Positions 1-7,601 of a DNA stretch of 50,801 nucleotides are shown in pieces. The notes under the pieces were generated by a model. It was not told the DNA's origin. It was given only the letters and a program-made list of their open reading frames with translations, and did no database searches. Location: the NCBI GenBank assembly GCA_024697785.1, contig JAILEU010000099.1, positions 1-50,801 of the forward strand, read 5' to 3'. Each line of letters opens with the position of its first letter. Position 1 is the first letter of the stretch. Position numbers and translations under genes: made by a program. Source of the DNA: Bacteroidaceae bacterium (GTDB lineage Bacteria; Bacteroidota; Bacteroidia; Bacteroidales; Bacteroidaceae).

Positions 1-2733
1 ACCCGCGATGTCTGGCGCTACGATGTGCAGACTGGCAAGCACACCAACCTCACGGCTCGTGCTGGCGAGGACCGCAACCCCATCCTCAGCGCCGACGGAC
101 GCACCGTCTACTGCCTCTCCGAGCCCCCTGCCACCACCGTCGGACATCCTGTGCCCGAAGGCTGGCAGACGTCGCTCAACGTCTATTCCTTCCCTCTCGA
201 CAATCCCAAGGCCATGACGCCCCTCACCTCGTTCACCACCCACCCTGTGCGTTTCCTCAGCCGGGGGGGCGACCTGCTCTGCTTCACCTGGGACGGCGAG
301 ATCTACACGCAGTCCGTGGGCGGCTCCAAGCCCGTGAAGGTCGCCATTGACGTCACCCTCGACGAAGAGAACAAGCCCGAGCGTCTGACGCTCTCCTCGG
401 GTGCCACGTCCGCCGCCGTCAGCCCCGACGGCAAGCAGGTGGCCTTCATCGTCCGTGGTGAGGTGTTCGTGACGTCCGTCGAGTATGCCACCACCAAGCG
501 CATCACCTCTACGGCGGCTGCTGAGCGCGGCGTCGATTTCGGCAAGGACAACCGCTCCATCGTCTATGCCAGCGAGCGCGACGGTGTCTCGCAGCTTTAC
601 ATGGCTAAGATTGCCCGCAGCGAAGACCCCAACTTCCCCAACGCCACCCTAATAGACGAAGAACCCCTGCTGTCCGACCTCAGCGTGGACCGCTCCTATC
701 CCCAGTTCTCGCCTGACGGCAAGCAGCTGGCGTTCATCGAGGACCGCACCCGCCTGATGGTAGCCGACCTGGCGACGAAGACCGTCCGTCAGGTCACCGA
801 CGGCACGACGTGGTACTCGCGCAGCGGAGGCTTCGAATATGAGTGGAGCCCCGACGGCCGCTGGTTCACCATCACCTACACCCCCAACGGCCACGACCCC
901 TACTACAGCATTGGTCTCGTCCCCTCTGATGGAGGCGACATCATCGACCTCACCGGCAGCGGCTACATGTGCGGCAGCCCCCGCTTCGTGCTCGACGGCA
1001 ACGCCATCCTCTTCCAGAGCGACCGCTACGGCATGCGCTCCCATGCCTCGTGGGGTTCGCAGGACGACGCCTTCCTCTGCTTCCTCAACCAGGATGCCTA
1101 CGACCGTTACCGGCTCTCGAAGGAGGATTACGAGCTGCTGAAGGAGGTCGAGAAGAAGGCCGAGGACAAGGAAGCCTCTCCCCAGCCCTCCTCCCATAGA
1201 GGGAAGGGAGGAAAGAAATCCTCTTCTAAAGGGAAGGACGCTAAGGAGGCTGATAAGGAGAAGAACGCCGAGAAACCCTCTGCAAAGCCCATCACCGTTG
1301 AGCCCGAGGGCATTCAGGACCGCATCGTGCGACTCACCGTCAACAGCAGCCGCATGGGCGACGCCATCCTCACCAAGGACGGCGAGACGCTCTACTACCT
1401 TGCCTCCTTCGAGGGCGGCATGGACCTCTGGAAGATGGACGTCCGCAAGCGCGACACCAAGCTCGTCACCAAGGGTGCCGGCAGCGGCTCCTTCCAGACC
1501 GACGGCGAGGGCAAGACCATCTTCCTCCTTGGCAGCAGCATGAAGAAGATGGAGGGCGACTCCTTCAAGCCCATCACCTATAGCGCCGAGATGAAGCTCG
1601 ACCACGCTGCCGAGCGCGAGTATATGTTCAACTACGTCTATCGCGAGGAGCAGCAGCGCTTCTACACCGCCGACATGCACGGCGTCGACTGGGACGGCTA
1701 CACCGCCGCCTACCGCCGCTTACTGCCCCATATTGCGAACAACTACGACTTTGCTGAGATGCTCAGCGAGTGGCTGGGCGAGCTCAACGTCTCCCACACC
1801 GGAGGTCGCTACCGCCCGGGCCTCTCCACAGAGGGTACAGCCTCGCTCGGTCTGCTCTACGACTACACCTATACCGGCGAGGGTCTGCGCGTGGCTGAGG
1901 TGGTGAAGGACGGCCCCTTCGACCATGCCAACCTCCGCCTGGCGGCGGGCGACGTCATCACCCACATCGACGGCCATCCCATCACCCCCGAGCAGGACCT
2001 CAGCCTCCTCCTCATGGGCAGCGCCCGTAAGAAGACGCTCGTCACAGTCCGCGGCAAGGGTGACATGACGGTGTTGCCCATCACGTCCGGCACCATGAGC
2101 GACTTGCTTTACAAGCGCTGGGTGCAGGGCCGCGCCGCTGAGGTCGAGCGCCTCTCCGGCGGACGTCTCGGCTACGTCCACATCCAGAGCATGGACGACG
2201 GCAGCTTCCGCACCATCTACAGCGATATCCTCGGCAAGTACAACCGCTGCGAGGGCATCGTCATCGACACCCGTTTCAACGGCGGCGGACGCCTTCACGA
2301 GGACATCGAGGTGCTCTTCAGCGGTGAGAAATACCTTACCCAGGTCGTTCGCGGAGCCGAGTCGTGCGATATGCCCTCGCGCCGCTGGAACAAGCCCAGC
2401 ATCATGATCCAGTGCGAGAGCAACTACAGCAATGCCCACGGCACCCCCTGGGTCTACAACTACAAGCACATCGGCAAGCTCGTCGGCGCCCCCGTCCCCG
2501 GCACCATGACTAGCGTCAACTGGGTAACCCTCCAGGACCCCACCCTCGTCTTCGGCATCCCCGTCATCGGCTACCGCACAGCCCAGGGCTACTATCTGGA
2601 GAACACCCAGCTCGAACCCGACTTTTACGTCCTCAACGACCCTGCAGCTGTGGTCCGCGGCGAGGATGCCCAGCTCCGCACAGCCGTCGAGCAGCTGCTG
2701 AAGGAGATTGACGCCCCCCGTTGGCGCAATTGA
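1..2733 (+). CDS. Tricorn-type S41 protease homologue (5' end outside window)
   Basis: This is a large periplasmic or exported serine protease/peptidase of the tricorn family. The reading frame is open from base 1, so the N-terminus is missing; family members are usually about 1050-1100 residues and 910 are visible. In order: TolB/WD-like beta-propeller blades with repeated SPDG(K/R) turns (visible residues about 40-380), a Lys/Ser-rich linker (about 385-430), a second propeller portion, a helical region, a PDZ-like domain (about 625-700) and the S41 catalytic domain (about 720-900). NYSNAH contains the Ser (codon at 2428) that lines up with the S41/tricorn nucleophile. The family degrades oligopeptides; the substrate here is unknown. 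The gene is followed by repeat-rich DNA, not by a co-directional operon partner. The family is secure; activity is inferred. Confidence 0.9.
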   Translation, partial: TRDVWRYDVQTGKHTNLTARAGEDRNPILSADGRTVYCLSEPPATTVGHPVPEGWQTSLNVYSFPLDNPKAMTPLTSFTTHPVRFLSRGGDLLCFTWDGEIYTQSVGGSKPVKVAIDVTLDEENKPERLTLSSGATSAAVSPDGKQVAFIVRGEVFVTSVEYATTKRITSTAAAERGVDFGKDNRSIVYASERDGVSQLYMAKIARSEDPNFPNATLIDEEPLLSDLSVDRSYPQFSPDGKQLAFIEDRTRLMVADLATKTVRQVTDGTTWYSRSGGFEYEWSPDGRWFTITYTPNGHDPYYSIGLVPSDGGDIIDLTGSGYMCGSPRFVLDGNAILFQSDRYGMRSHASWGSQDDAFLCFLNQDAYDRYRLSKEDYELLKEVEKKAEDKEASPQPSSHRGKGGKKSSSKGKDAKEADKEKNAEKPSAKPITVEPEGIQDRIVRLTVNSSRMGDAILTKDGETLYYLASFEGGMDLWKMDVRKRDTKLVTKGAGSGSFQTDGEGKTIFLLGSSMKKMEGDSFKPITYSAEMKLDHAAEREYMFNYVYREEQQRFYTADMHGVDWDGYTAAYRRLLPHIANNYDFAEMLSEWLGELNVSHTGGRYRPGLSTEGTASLGLLYDYTYTGEGLRVAEVVKDGPFDHANLRLAAGDVITHIDGHPITPEQDLSLLLMGSARKKTLVTVRGKGDMTVLPITSGTMSDLLYKRWVQGRAAEVERLSGGRLGYVHIQSMDDGSFRTIYSDILGKYNRCEGIVIDTRFNGGGRLHEDIEVLFSGEKYLTQVVRGAESCDMPSRRWNKPSIMIQCESNYSNAHGTPWVYNYKHIGKLVGAPVPGTMTSVNWVTLQDPTLVFGIPVIGYRTAQGYYLENTQLEPDFYVLNDPAAVVRGEDAQLRTAVEQLLKEIDAPRWRN
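1173..1240. repeat. Intergenic-type repeat embedded in frame in the tricorn gene
   Basis: AGCCTCTCCCC, AGCCCTCC and AGGGAAGGGAGG strings resemble the inverted-repeat element at 20442-20529 (AGCCTCCCC...CCTTTAGGGAGGGG). Here the DNA is translated as a Ser/Gly/Lys-rich linker between two propeller portions. The similarity is judged by eye and is partial. Confidence 0.45.
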
Positions 2734-2994
2734 TAATTGATAATTTTCGTTTAACGTTTAACGTTTAACGACCATGATAACTTCGTTAATTGACAATTGA
2801 CAATGGACAATGGATAATTATCAATTTTCAATTATCAATTGCGCCGAAGGCGCCAGACGTGTTCGTTAAACATTAAACGTTAAACGTTAAACCAATTGGG
2901 AATTGCCCATGATAACTTCGTTAATTGACAATTGACAATGGACAATGGATAATTATCAATTTCCAATTATCAATTGCGCCGAAGGCGCCAGACG
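2734..2994. repeat. Compound intergenic repeat with two 88-bp direct copies
   Basis: Degenerate heptamers TTTAACG and GTTAAAC alternate with ACAATTG/ATTATCAATT motifs. An 88-bp unit at 2772-2859 recurs at 2907-2994 with one mismatch; each copy ends in GCGCCGAAGGCGCCAGACG. The block is rich in internal inverted repeats. The second copy runs into the start of the next gene and supplies its ATG. Similar strings occur at 25724-25760, 46352-46390 and 50560-50600. Confidence 0.85.
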
Positions 2995-4876
2995 GGTGCT
3001 GTTCCTGGCATGCCTGCTGATGCTGTGTGTGAGTTGCACGGGCAAGGGAGGCTATGAGGATGTGCTGCTGCCGCGTCCGCAGATGATGCGAGTGACGGGA
3101 GGATATTTCAAAATTAGGGATGAAAAAATAAGAAATGAAACTTCCGTCATCCGGCTTCCATCATCCGTCTTTCGTTTCCACGAGGCCCCCGGCATTGCGG
3201 GGGCGAAGGACTATGCGCTCTATGGCTATCCTAACGAGGCGTACCGGCTGAGGGTGACGAGGGACAGCATCGTCGTGGAGTACATCACGGCGGTGGGGCG
3301 TCTCAGGGCGTTGCAGACGCTGGAACAGCTGCGTGAGGGTGCGGGAGGACAGCGCATACCGTGCTGTGAGATTACGGACTGGCCTGCCTTCAAGGTGCGC
3401 GGATGGATGCACGACGTGGGACGCTCGTTCATCTCCATCGACGAGCTGCGGCGCGAGATTGCGCTCTTGGCGCGCTTCAAGGTCAACACGTTTCACTGGC
3501 ACCTGACGGAGAATCAGGCGTGGCGCCTGCAGGTGCGCGCCTTCCCGCAGCTGACGGCCGACACGTCGATGACGCGCTTCGCCGGACAGTACTACACCCA
3601 GCAGGAGTGCCGCGAGCTGGAAGCCTACGCTGCCGAACAGGGCATCACCCTCATCCCCGAGGTGGATATGCCGGGCCACAGCGCCGCCTTCGAGCGAGCC
3701 ATGGGTCACCCGATGATATCGCCCGAGGGTCGCGAGGAGCTGAAGGTCATCCTCAGCGAGGTGATGGAGACATTCCCGCTGGCGCCCTACATCCACATCG
3801 GGGGCGACGAGACGGCTGTGACGGCCGAGTTCCTGCAGGAGATGGCTGACGTGGTGCACGCGGGCGGCAGGCGCGTCATCACCTGGAACCCCATCCGCAC
3901 AGCCATCATCCCCACGTTCTGCGACATGACGCAGCTGTGGAGCACCGCCGGACGCGCCCTGCCCGGCATACCCGCCATCGACTGCCGTTACAACTACGTG
4001 AATCACTTCGACGTCTTTGCCGACCTCGTCGGCATCTGGAAGAGCAGCATCTACTATAGTAAAGAAGGTTCGGCAGCCATCGCCGGTACTATCACCGCCG
4101 TGTGGAACGACCGCAAGCTGCCCACAGAAGCCGACATTATCCGGCAGAACAACCTCTATGCCAACGTCCTTGCAAGCGCCGAACGGGCCTGGTGCGGAGG
4201 CGGTGAGCAGTACATCGAGCAGGGCGGTACCCGGCTGCCCGACGAGGGCGCCGAGTACGAGGCGTTTGCCGACTGGGAGCGGCGCTTCCTCTTTCACAAG
4301 GCGCACAGCCTGCGCGACGAGCCCATCCCCTACGTCCGTCAGGCGAACGTGCGCTGGCGCATCGCCGACCCTGCTGCCGACACCGCCTATCGCTGGACGG
4401 GCGCCGGCATCTACCTGAGCCACACGTGGAACCCCATCGTTCCCACAGGCTGGCAGGGCAATGGCGACACGGCCTTTGCCTGGACCTACGTCCATAGCCC
4501 CCGCGCACAAGAGGCGGGTGCACTCATCGAGTTCCACAACTACGGGCGCTCGGAGCACGACCTCGCCCCCGACAGCGGGCGCTGGGACCGTATGGGAAGC
4601 CGCATCTGGCTGAACGACAAGGAGCTGCCGCCACCCGTCTGGACGGGCGCCGGCAAGGCCGTCACGAACGAGACCGACATGGGGAACGAGAACTTCACCG
4701 CACGCTCTCCCTATCCCATCCGTCTCCGCAGGGGTTGGAACAAGGTGGTGCTGGAGCTGCCGCAGCGTCATCCGCAGGGCATCCGAAAGCCGAAGTGGAT
4801 GTTCACTTTCGTCATCACCGACACCGAGGGGCAGAACGCCCTCGACGGCCTGCGCTACGACCCCGATGCACTGTGA
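2945..4876 (+). CDS. GH20 beta-N-acetylhexosaminidase, lipoprotein
   Basis: This exo-glycosidase of family GH20 removes terminal N-acetylglucosamine or N-acetylgalactosamine from glycans by substrate-assisted catalysis. HIGGDE contains the catalytic Asp288-Glu289 pair. Other family landmarks are the TIM-barrel strand NTFHWHLTENQ, the EVDMPGH loop and the downstream LW motif. A GH20b-like N-terminal domain precedes the barrel, and the C-terminal about 170 residues form an accessory beta domain. A hydrophobic stretch ending LCVSC is an SPII lipobox, so the protein is probably anchored to the outer membrane or periplasm. The first 17 codons lie inside an intergenic repeat; a GTG at 2995 could have been the older start. 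An AT-rich in-frame stretch at about 3105-3180, with CATCCGTC-like repeats, looks inserted. The exact sugar is not deducible. Confidence 0.88.
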   Translation: MDNYQFPIINCAEGARRVLFLACLLMLCVSCTGKGGYEDVLLPRPQMMRVTGGYFKIRDEKIRNETSVIRLPSSVFRFHEAPGIAGAKDYALYGYPNEAYRLRVTRDSIVVEYITAVGRLRALQTLEQLREGAGGQRIPCCEITDWPAFKVRGWMHDVGRSFISIDELRREIALLARFKVNTFHWHLTENQAWRLQVRAFPQLTADTSMTRFAGQYYTQQECRELEAYAAEQGITLIPEVDMPGHSAAFERAMGHPMISPEGREELKVILSEVMETFPLAPYIHIGGDETAVTAEFLQEMADVVHAGGRRVITWNPIRTAIIPTFCDMTQLWSTAGRALPGIPAIDCRYNYVNHFDVFADLVGIWKSSIYYSKEGSAAIAGTITAVWNDRKLPTEADIIRQNNLYANVLASAERAWCGGGEQYIEQGGTRLPDEGAEYEAFADWERRFLFHKAHSLRDEPIPYVRQANVRWRIADPAADTAYRWTGAGIYLSHTWNPIVPTGWQGNGDTAFAWTYVHSPRAQEAGALIEFHNYGRSEHDLAPDSGRWDRMGSRIWLNDKELPPPVWTGAGKAVTNETDMGNENFTARSPYPIRLRRGWNKVVLELPQRHPQGIRKPKWMFTFVITDTEGQNALDGLRYDPDAL

Positions 4877-5130
4877 GATTTCACGTACCCCGCGGGGGTC
4901 TGGCTGGTGTATTTGTGGAAGACCTTCTGGAAGTAGCTTCTGTCGCTGAAGCCACAGTTGAGGGCGATGACCTCGTTGCTCCATTCAGGGTGGAGTAGGA
5001 GCTGGCGCTTGGCTTCGTCGATGCGCTTGGTGGCAAGCCATGTGCTGAACGACTCGTAGCCCGCCTCCTTCAGCCAGGCTGTGAGCAGGGGACGGGGTAT
5101 GCCGAGCTCGCTTGCAACGGTCTGAGCATT
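4855..5130 (-). pseudogene. AraC-family regulator, C-terminal fragment
   Basis: The minus strand encodes an AraC/XylS-type double helix-turn-helix end, with VASELGIPRPLLTAWLKE, CGFSDRSYFQKVFHKY and a terminal TPAGYVK. The frame closes with TAG at 4855-4857, inside the 3' end of the GH20 gene. There is no start codon and no sensory domain: homology stops near 5130, exactly where sequence homologous to the giant gene at 17422 begins. I read this as a regulator beheaded by a deletion that joined it to the truncated operon copy downstream. It is unlikely to be expressed as a functional protein. Confidence 0.75.
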
Positions 5131-5541
5131 GAGGTCGAGATGGAGAGTGAGCCGCTCAGCGGTGTCGAGCTCAGCGTGTTTGCCGGCGACGAATGTCGTT
5201 CAACCGTCGTCACAGGCGATGACGGCCTGGCTTGCCTCCTTATCCCGGGCGACGACGACGCTACACTGACCTTCCGCGTGGCCCTCTCCGAGACCCTGCA
5301 GGGCGAAGCCGAAGAAACCGTCGATTACAAGACCGATGCCGTCATCGGCTCACGTCGCGATCCGTTTGTCATCCGCGTCACCACCACCGGCATCGACAGC
5401 CTCGCTGCCGTGGAGGGCGAGGTCGTGTGGTATGACCTCAGTGGACGTCGCCTCGAGGGCGCACCCACCGACAAGGGCATCTACATCGCCACTGTCACCT
5501 CCAAAGCCGGAACGGTGTCGCAGCGACTGGTGAGGAAATAA
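5131..5541 (+). pseudogene. 3' remnant of a giant T9SS surface-protein gene
   Basis: The frame from about 5131 is homologous codon for codon to the last 137 residues of the 3275-residue protein encoded at 8002-17829. It covers the VFAGxECR module and the C-terminal tail WYDLSGRRLEGAPTDKGIY...LVRK, a type A T9SS sorting-domain signature. An internal ATG at 5140 could give a 133-residue product, but it would have no signal peptide and so could not enter the secretion route. The rest of the gene is missing. It ends 24 bases before the ATG of the next gene, the same order as in the intact operon. Confidence 0.8.
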
Positions 5542-5565
5542 AAAATGTCCCTATACAACAAACAG

Positions 5566-6714
5566 ATGAAAAGAAAACTGTTTTCAATCATCCTGACAGG
5601 GCTTCTGCTGGGCGAAGGAATGGCCTTCGCCCAGACAGACCCTTTCCCTGCCGTCAACTTTCGTGCCTATATGGGCAACATGGTTGTGGTGGCGAAGGTG
5701 ATGGAGAACGGCTCGGAACTGACGGGTGTCGTCCTGGCTGCCTACGATGCCGACGGCGTCATCCGCGGCAAAGCCAAACTGACCGGCAGCAAGACCATAG
5801 CCACGATGATGGTCTATGGCGACAAGTCGGGCGAGGAGCTGCATTTCGCCGTCTCTACCGACGGCACGACCATTCGTCAGATGGAGCAGGAGACGTTCGC
5901 CTACAAGTACAACGGACAGCTGGGCACGGCCGCCAGCCCCCGTGTGCTGGCGATAAACAACATCGCCCTGGCCAATGCAGCCGATAACGATGATGTGCTC
6001 ACGACCTACGACGGACAGACGTGTGACGTGACGCTCGGAGGGCGGACGCTCTATAAGGACGGCATGTGGAACACCCTCTGCCTGCCGTTCGACGTCACGC
6101 TTGCCGGCAGCGTCCTCGACGGTGCCGAAGCTCATGCCCTCTCATCGGCATCGGTGGAGGGCGCAACGCTCAAGCTTAACTTCACCGACGTTCTCACGAA
6201 GCTGGAAGCGGGTGTACCCTATCTGATCAAGTGGGCAAAGCCTGATGACTATGATGCCGACCCCTCTGCCTACGACCTCGTAGAGCCGACCTTCGAGAAT
6301 GTTTCCGTCAAGAACGTTTCCGTCCCCTTCGACAACGGTGAATCTGGTGATGGACACGTGCAGTTCATTGGCACCTACAGTCCCACCCATTTCAACGTCG
6401 AAACACCGAACGTCCTTGTTCTTGGAATGACGGGTAGCCTTTTCTACCCCGACGGCCAGGCCGCTACGCAGTTGCGCTCCTGCCGTGCCTACTTCAAGGT
6501 CGGTAGTGAGAGCAGCGCCGCTCGTGTACTTCGTACGGAGATGTACTTTGGCGACGCGACGGCTGTCCGTCAACCGTTAACGGAGGATGGAGAATGGACA
6601 ATGGAGGGTGAGTCTTCTGTATGGTACGACCTCTGCGGTCGTCCATTGCCATCCCAGCCCCTCACGCCCGGCATATACATCTGGAAAGGAAAAAAGATTA
6701 TCGTTAACCCATAA
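5566..6714 (+). CDS. Secreted partner protein of the giant operon, copy 1 (T9SS-like tail)
   Basis: Function unknown. The signal peptide is MKRKLFSIILTGLLLGEGMA followed by FAQ. I chose ATG 5566 over 5545 because the paralogue at 17839 begins with the same MKRKLFSII. Residues about 30-135 repeat the NMxVVAKVxxxGxxL module also found near the end of the giant protein; a beta-rich region follows (about 140-340). The protein ends YDLCGRPLP...GIYIWKGKKIIV, a compact type A T9SS-like sorting tail. The last about 190 residues before the tail are almost identical to the paralogue, while the first 140 are clearly diverged. It sits between the giant-gene remnant and a small peptide gene. Surface exposure is inferred from the tail. 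Confidence 0.8.
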   Translation: MKRKLFSIILTGLLLGEGMAFAQTDPFPAVNFRAYMGNMVVVAKVMENGSELTGVVLAAYDADGVIRGKAKLTGSKTIATMMVYGDKSGEELHFAVSTDGTTIRQMEQETFAYKYNGQLGTAASPRVLAINNIALANAADNDDVLTTYDGQTCDVTLGGRTLYKDGMWNTLCLPFDVTLAGSVLDGAEAHALSSASVEGATLKLNFTDVLTKLEAGVPYLIKWAKPDDYDADPSAYDLVEPTFENVSVKNVSVPFDNGESGDGHVQFIGTYSPTHFNVETPNVLVLGMTGSLFYPDGQAATQLRSCRAYFKVGSESSAARVLRTEMYFGDATAVRQPLTEDGEWTMEGESSVWYDLCGRPLPSQPLTPGIYIWKGKKIIVNP

Positions 6715-6729
6715 CCCCAATTTATCACG

Positions 6730-6933
6730 ATGGAGGTAAAAACTACGAAAAAGAAACCATACGTCAGCCCGCGCTTCGAGCCCTGCGATCTGCAGCCCGG
6801 GCTGGATTTCCTCGTCATCAGTGGCGTTGACGCTAATGTCGGTCTTCCCTTTACCGGTGGAGGCAACGGCTTCACCCGTTCTCCAGGCTTCAATCCTTTT
6901 AATCCTTTTAATTCCTTTAATATGGAGGAATAG
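6730..6933 (+). CDS. 67-residue KKxYVSPRFE-type small peptide, copy 1
   Basis: This small unrecognised peptide begins MEVKTTKKKPYVSPRFE, followed by DLQPGLDFLVISGVDANVG, a Gly-rich GGGNGFTRSPGF segment and an NPFNPFNSFN tail. The start has a nearby purine-rich sequence, and the gene follows the 382-residue protein by 15 bases. There is no signal peptide or membrane segment. A basic Lys/Tyr start with a small Gly-rich end recurs in short Bacteroidales proteins of unknown role; a peptide-precursor (leader plus core) role is only a guess. The tail is encoded by a CCTTTTAAT tandem repeat. The only Cys in the pair is in this copy (EPCDLQ). Confidence 0.7.
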   Translation: MEVKTTKKKPYVSPRFEPCDLQPGLDFLVISGVDANVGLPFTGGGNGFTRSPGFNPFNPFNSFNMEE

Positions 6934-6954
6934 TAAAAAGGCCCTAACATCTAT

Positions 6955-6993
6955 AAATCGGCGTGCGTTTGATTGAACCCACGCCGATTTTTT
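6955..6993 (+). terminator. Rho-independent terminator
   Basis: An 11-bp stem AAATCGGCGTG / CACGCCGATTT closes a 14-base loop and continues into a T run. It ends the truncated operon copy; a homologous hairpin lies at 19225. Confidence 0.9.
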
Positions 6994-7067
6994 ATCATCG
7001 GAGCAAGCGAAATAGGCTTTTTTTTCAATTACATCCAACTTGCTAAGAGCAAGAAAAGGCCAAAATC

Positions 7068-7170
7068 ATGTAGGGAACATGTAGGGAAATGTAGGGAATC
7101 ATGCTCCCTACATGCCTTAAATGCTTTTATTTCTGAACGTAAGAGCAAAAAATGTAGGGATGTAGGGAAA
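7068..7170. repeat. TGTAGGGA tandem/inverted repeat
   Basis: Several copies of ATGTAGGGAA occur in direct orientation (7068-7098), one inverted copy (CTCCCTACAT near 7102), and two further direct copies (7150-7170). A related CTACACG repeat is seen at 32360-32455. No gene overlaps it. Confidence 0.7.
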
Positions 7171-7232
7171 AACATAAAACGTAGTAGGGGAAATAGTCCG
7201 AAGCCTTGTTTTTTTTCCGCGAGTAGGAGGCG

Positions 7233-7281
7233 GTTTATAAACACGGGCCGTGTTTATATAAACAGGGGCGCTGTTTATAAA
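7233..7281. repeat. Tandem palindrome array (AACACGGGCCGTGTT type)
   Basis: Two GC-core palindromes (AACACGGGCCGTGTT, AACAGGGGCGCTGTT) are separated and flanked by TATAT/TTATAA. The spacing is about 21 bp. Homologous in position to the array at 19351 and similar in design to 32766, 42783 and 45636. Confidence 0.75.
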
Positions 7282-7308
7282 TATTCTCAAACAATAGAAA
7301 AATTGGGT

Positions 7309-7376
7309 TAGAGGTTAGGGGTGAGGGGTTAGGGTTTTTTGCTGCGCCAGCCTTGACCCTAACCACTAACCCCAAA
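7309..7376. repeat. GTTAGGGG/CCCTAACC degenerate repeat
   Basis: GTTAGAGGTTAGGGGTGAGG-like units on the left face CCCTAACCACTAACCCC on the right, giving a large inverted repeat. The same family appears at 50609-50672. It is absent from the homologous spacer at 19.4 kb, so it was probably inserted into this copy. Confidence 0.75.
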
Positions 7377-7560
7377 TGGCCTTTTCTGTATGTAAGCTAT
7401 GAAAACCTTATTCACTCACGATTATCCTTGTCTATGTCCTCACTTTTCGTTGAAGTACAATGTAATCATAATATGCTTGTAGGGCGGAGTCTAGTAAAAA
7501 AGTCAAATTGAATTGTTAAAACGGAAAAAAGTGGCTCCTATTGTGCATTTTTTTCGTTTC

Positions 7561-7594
7561 TTTTCGTTTATGGTTTAGAAAATGTTTATCTTTG
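7561..7594 (+). promoter_or_regulatory. Promoter of the giant-protein operon
   Basis: TATCTTTG (7587-7594) matches the Bacteroidetes -7 element TAnnTTTG, with TTTTCG 22 bases upstream as a weak -33. The region 7381-7610 aligns with 19490-19715, and this element is conserved in both copies. Confidence 0.75.
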
Positions 7595-7601
7595 CATCCG
7601 T

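Noticed and set aside
649-1680. Long open frame antisense to the tricorn gene (also 3161-4984 minus, 9328-10377 minus, 23990-25798 plus, 36135-37214 plus).
   Set aside because: GC-rich coding DNA leaves the complementary strand open; the products are low-complexity or Leu/Val/Gly-rich with no family features, while the other strand has clear domains.
4735-4998. Plus-strand frame overlapping the GH20 3' end.
   Set aside because: It is a shadow of the GH20 gene and of the minus-strand AraC fragment, which explains the sequence better.
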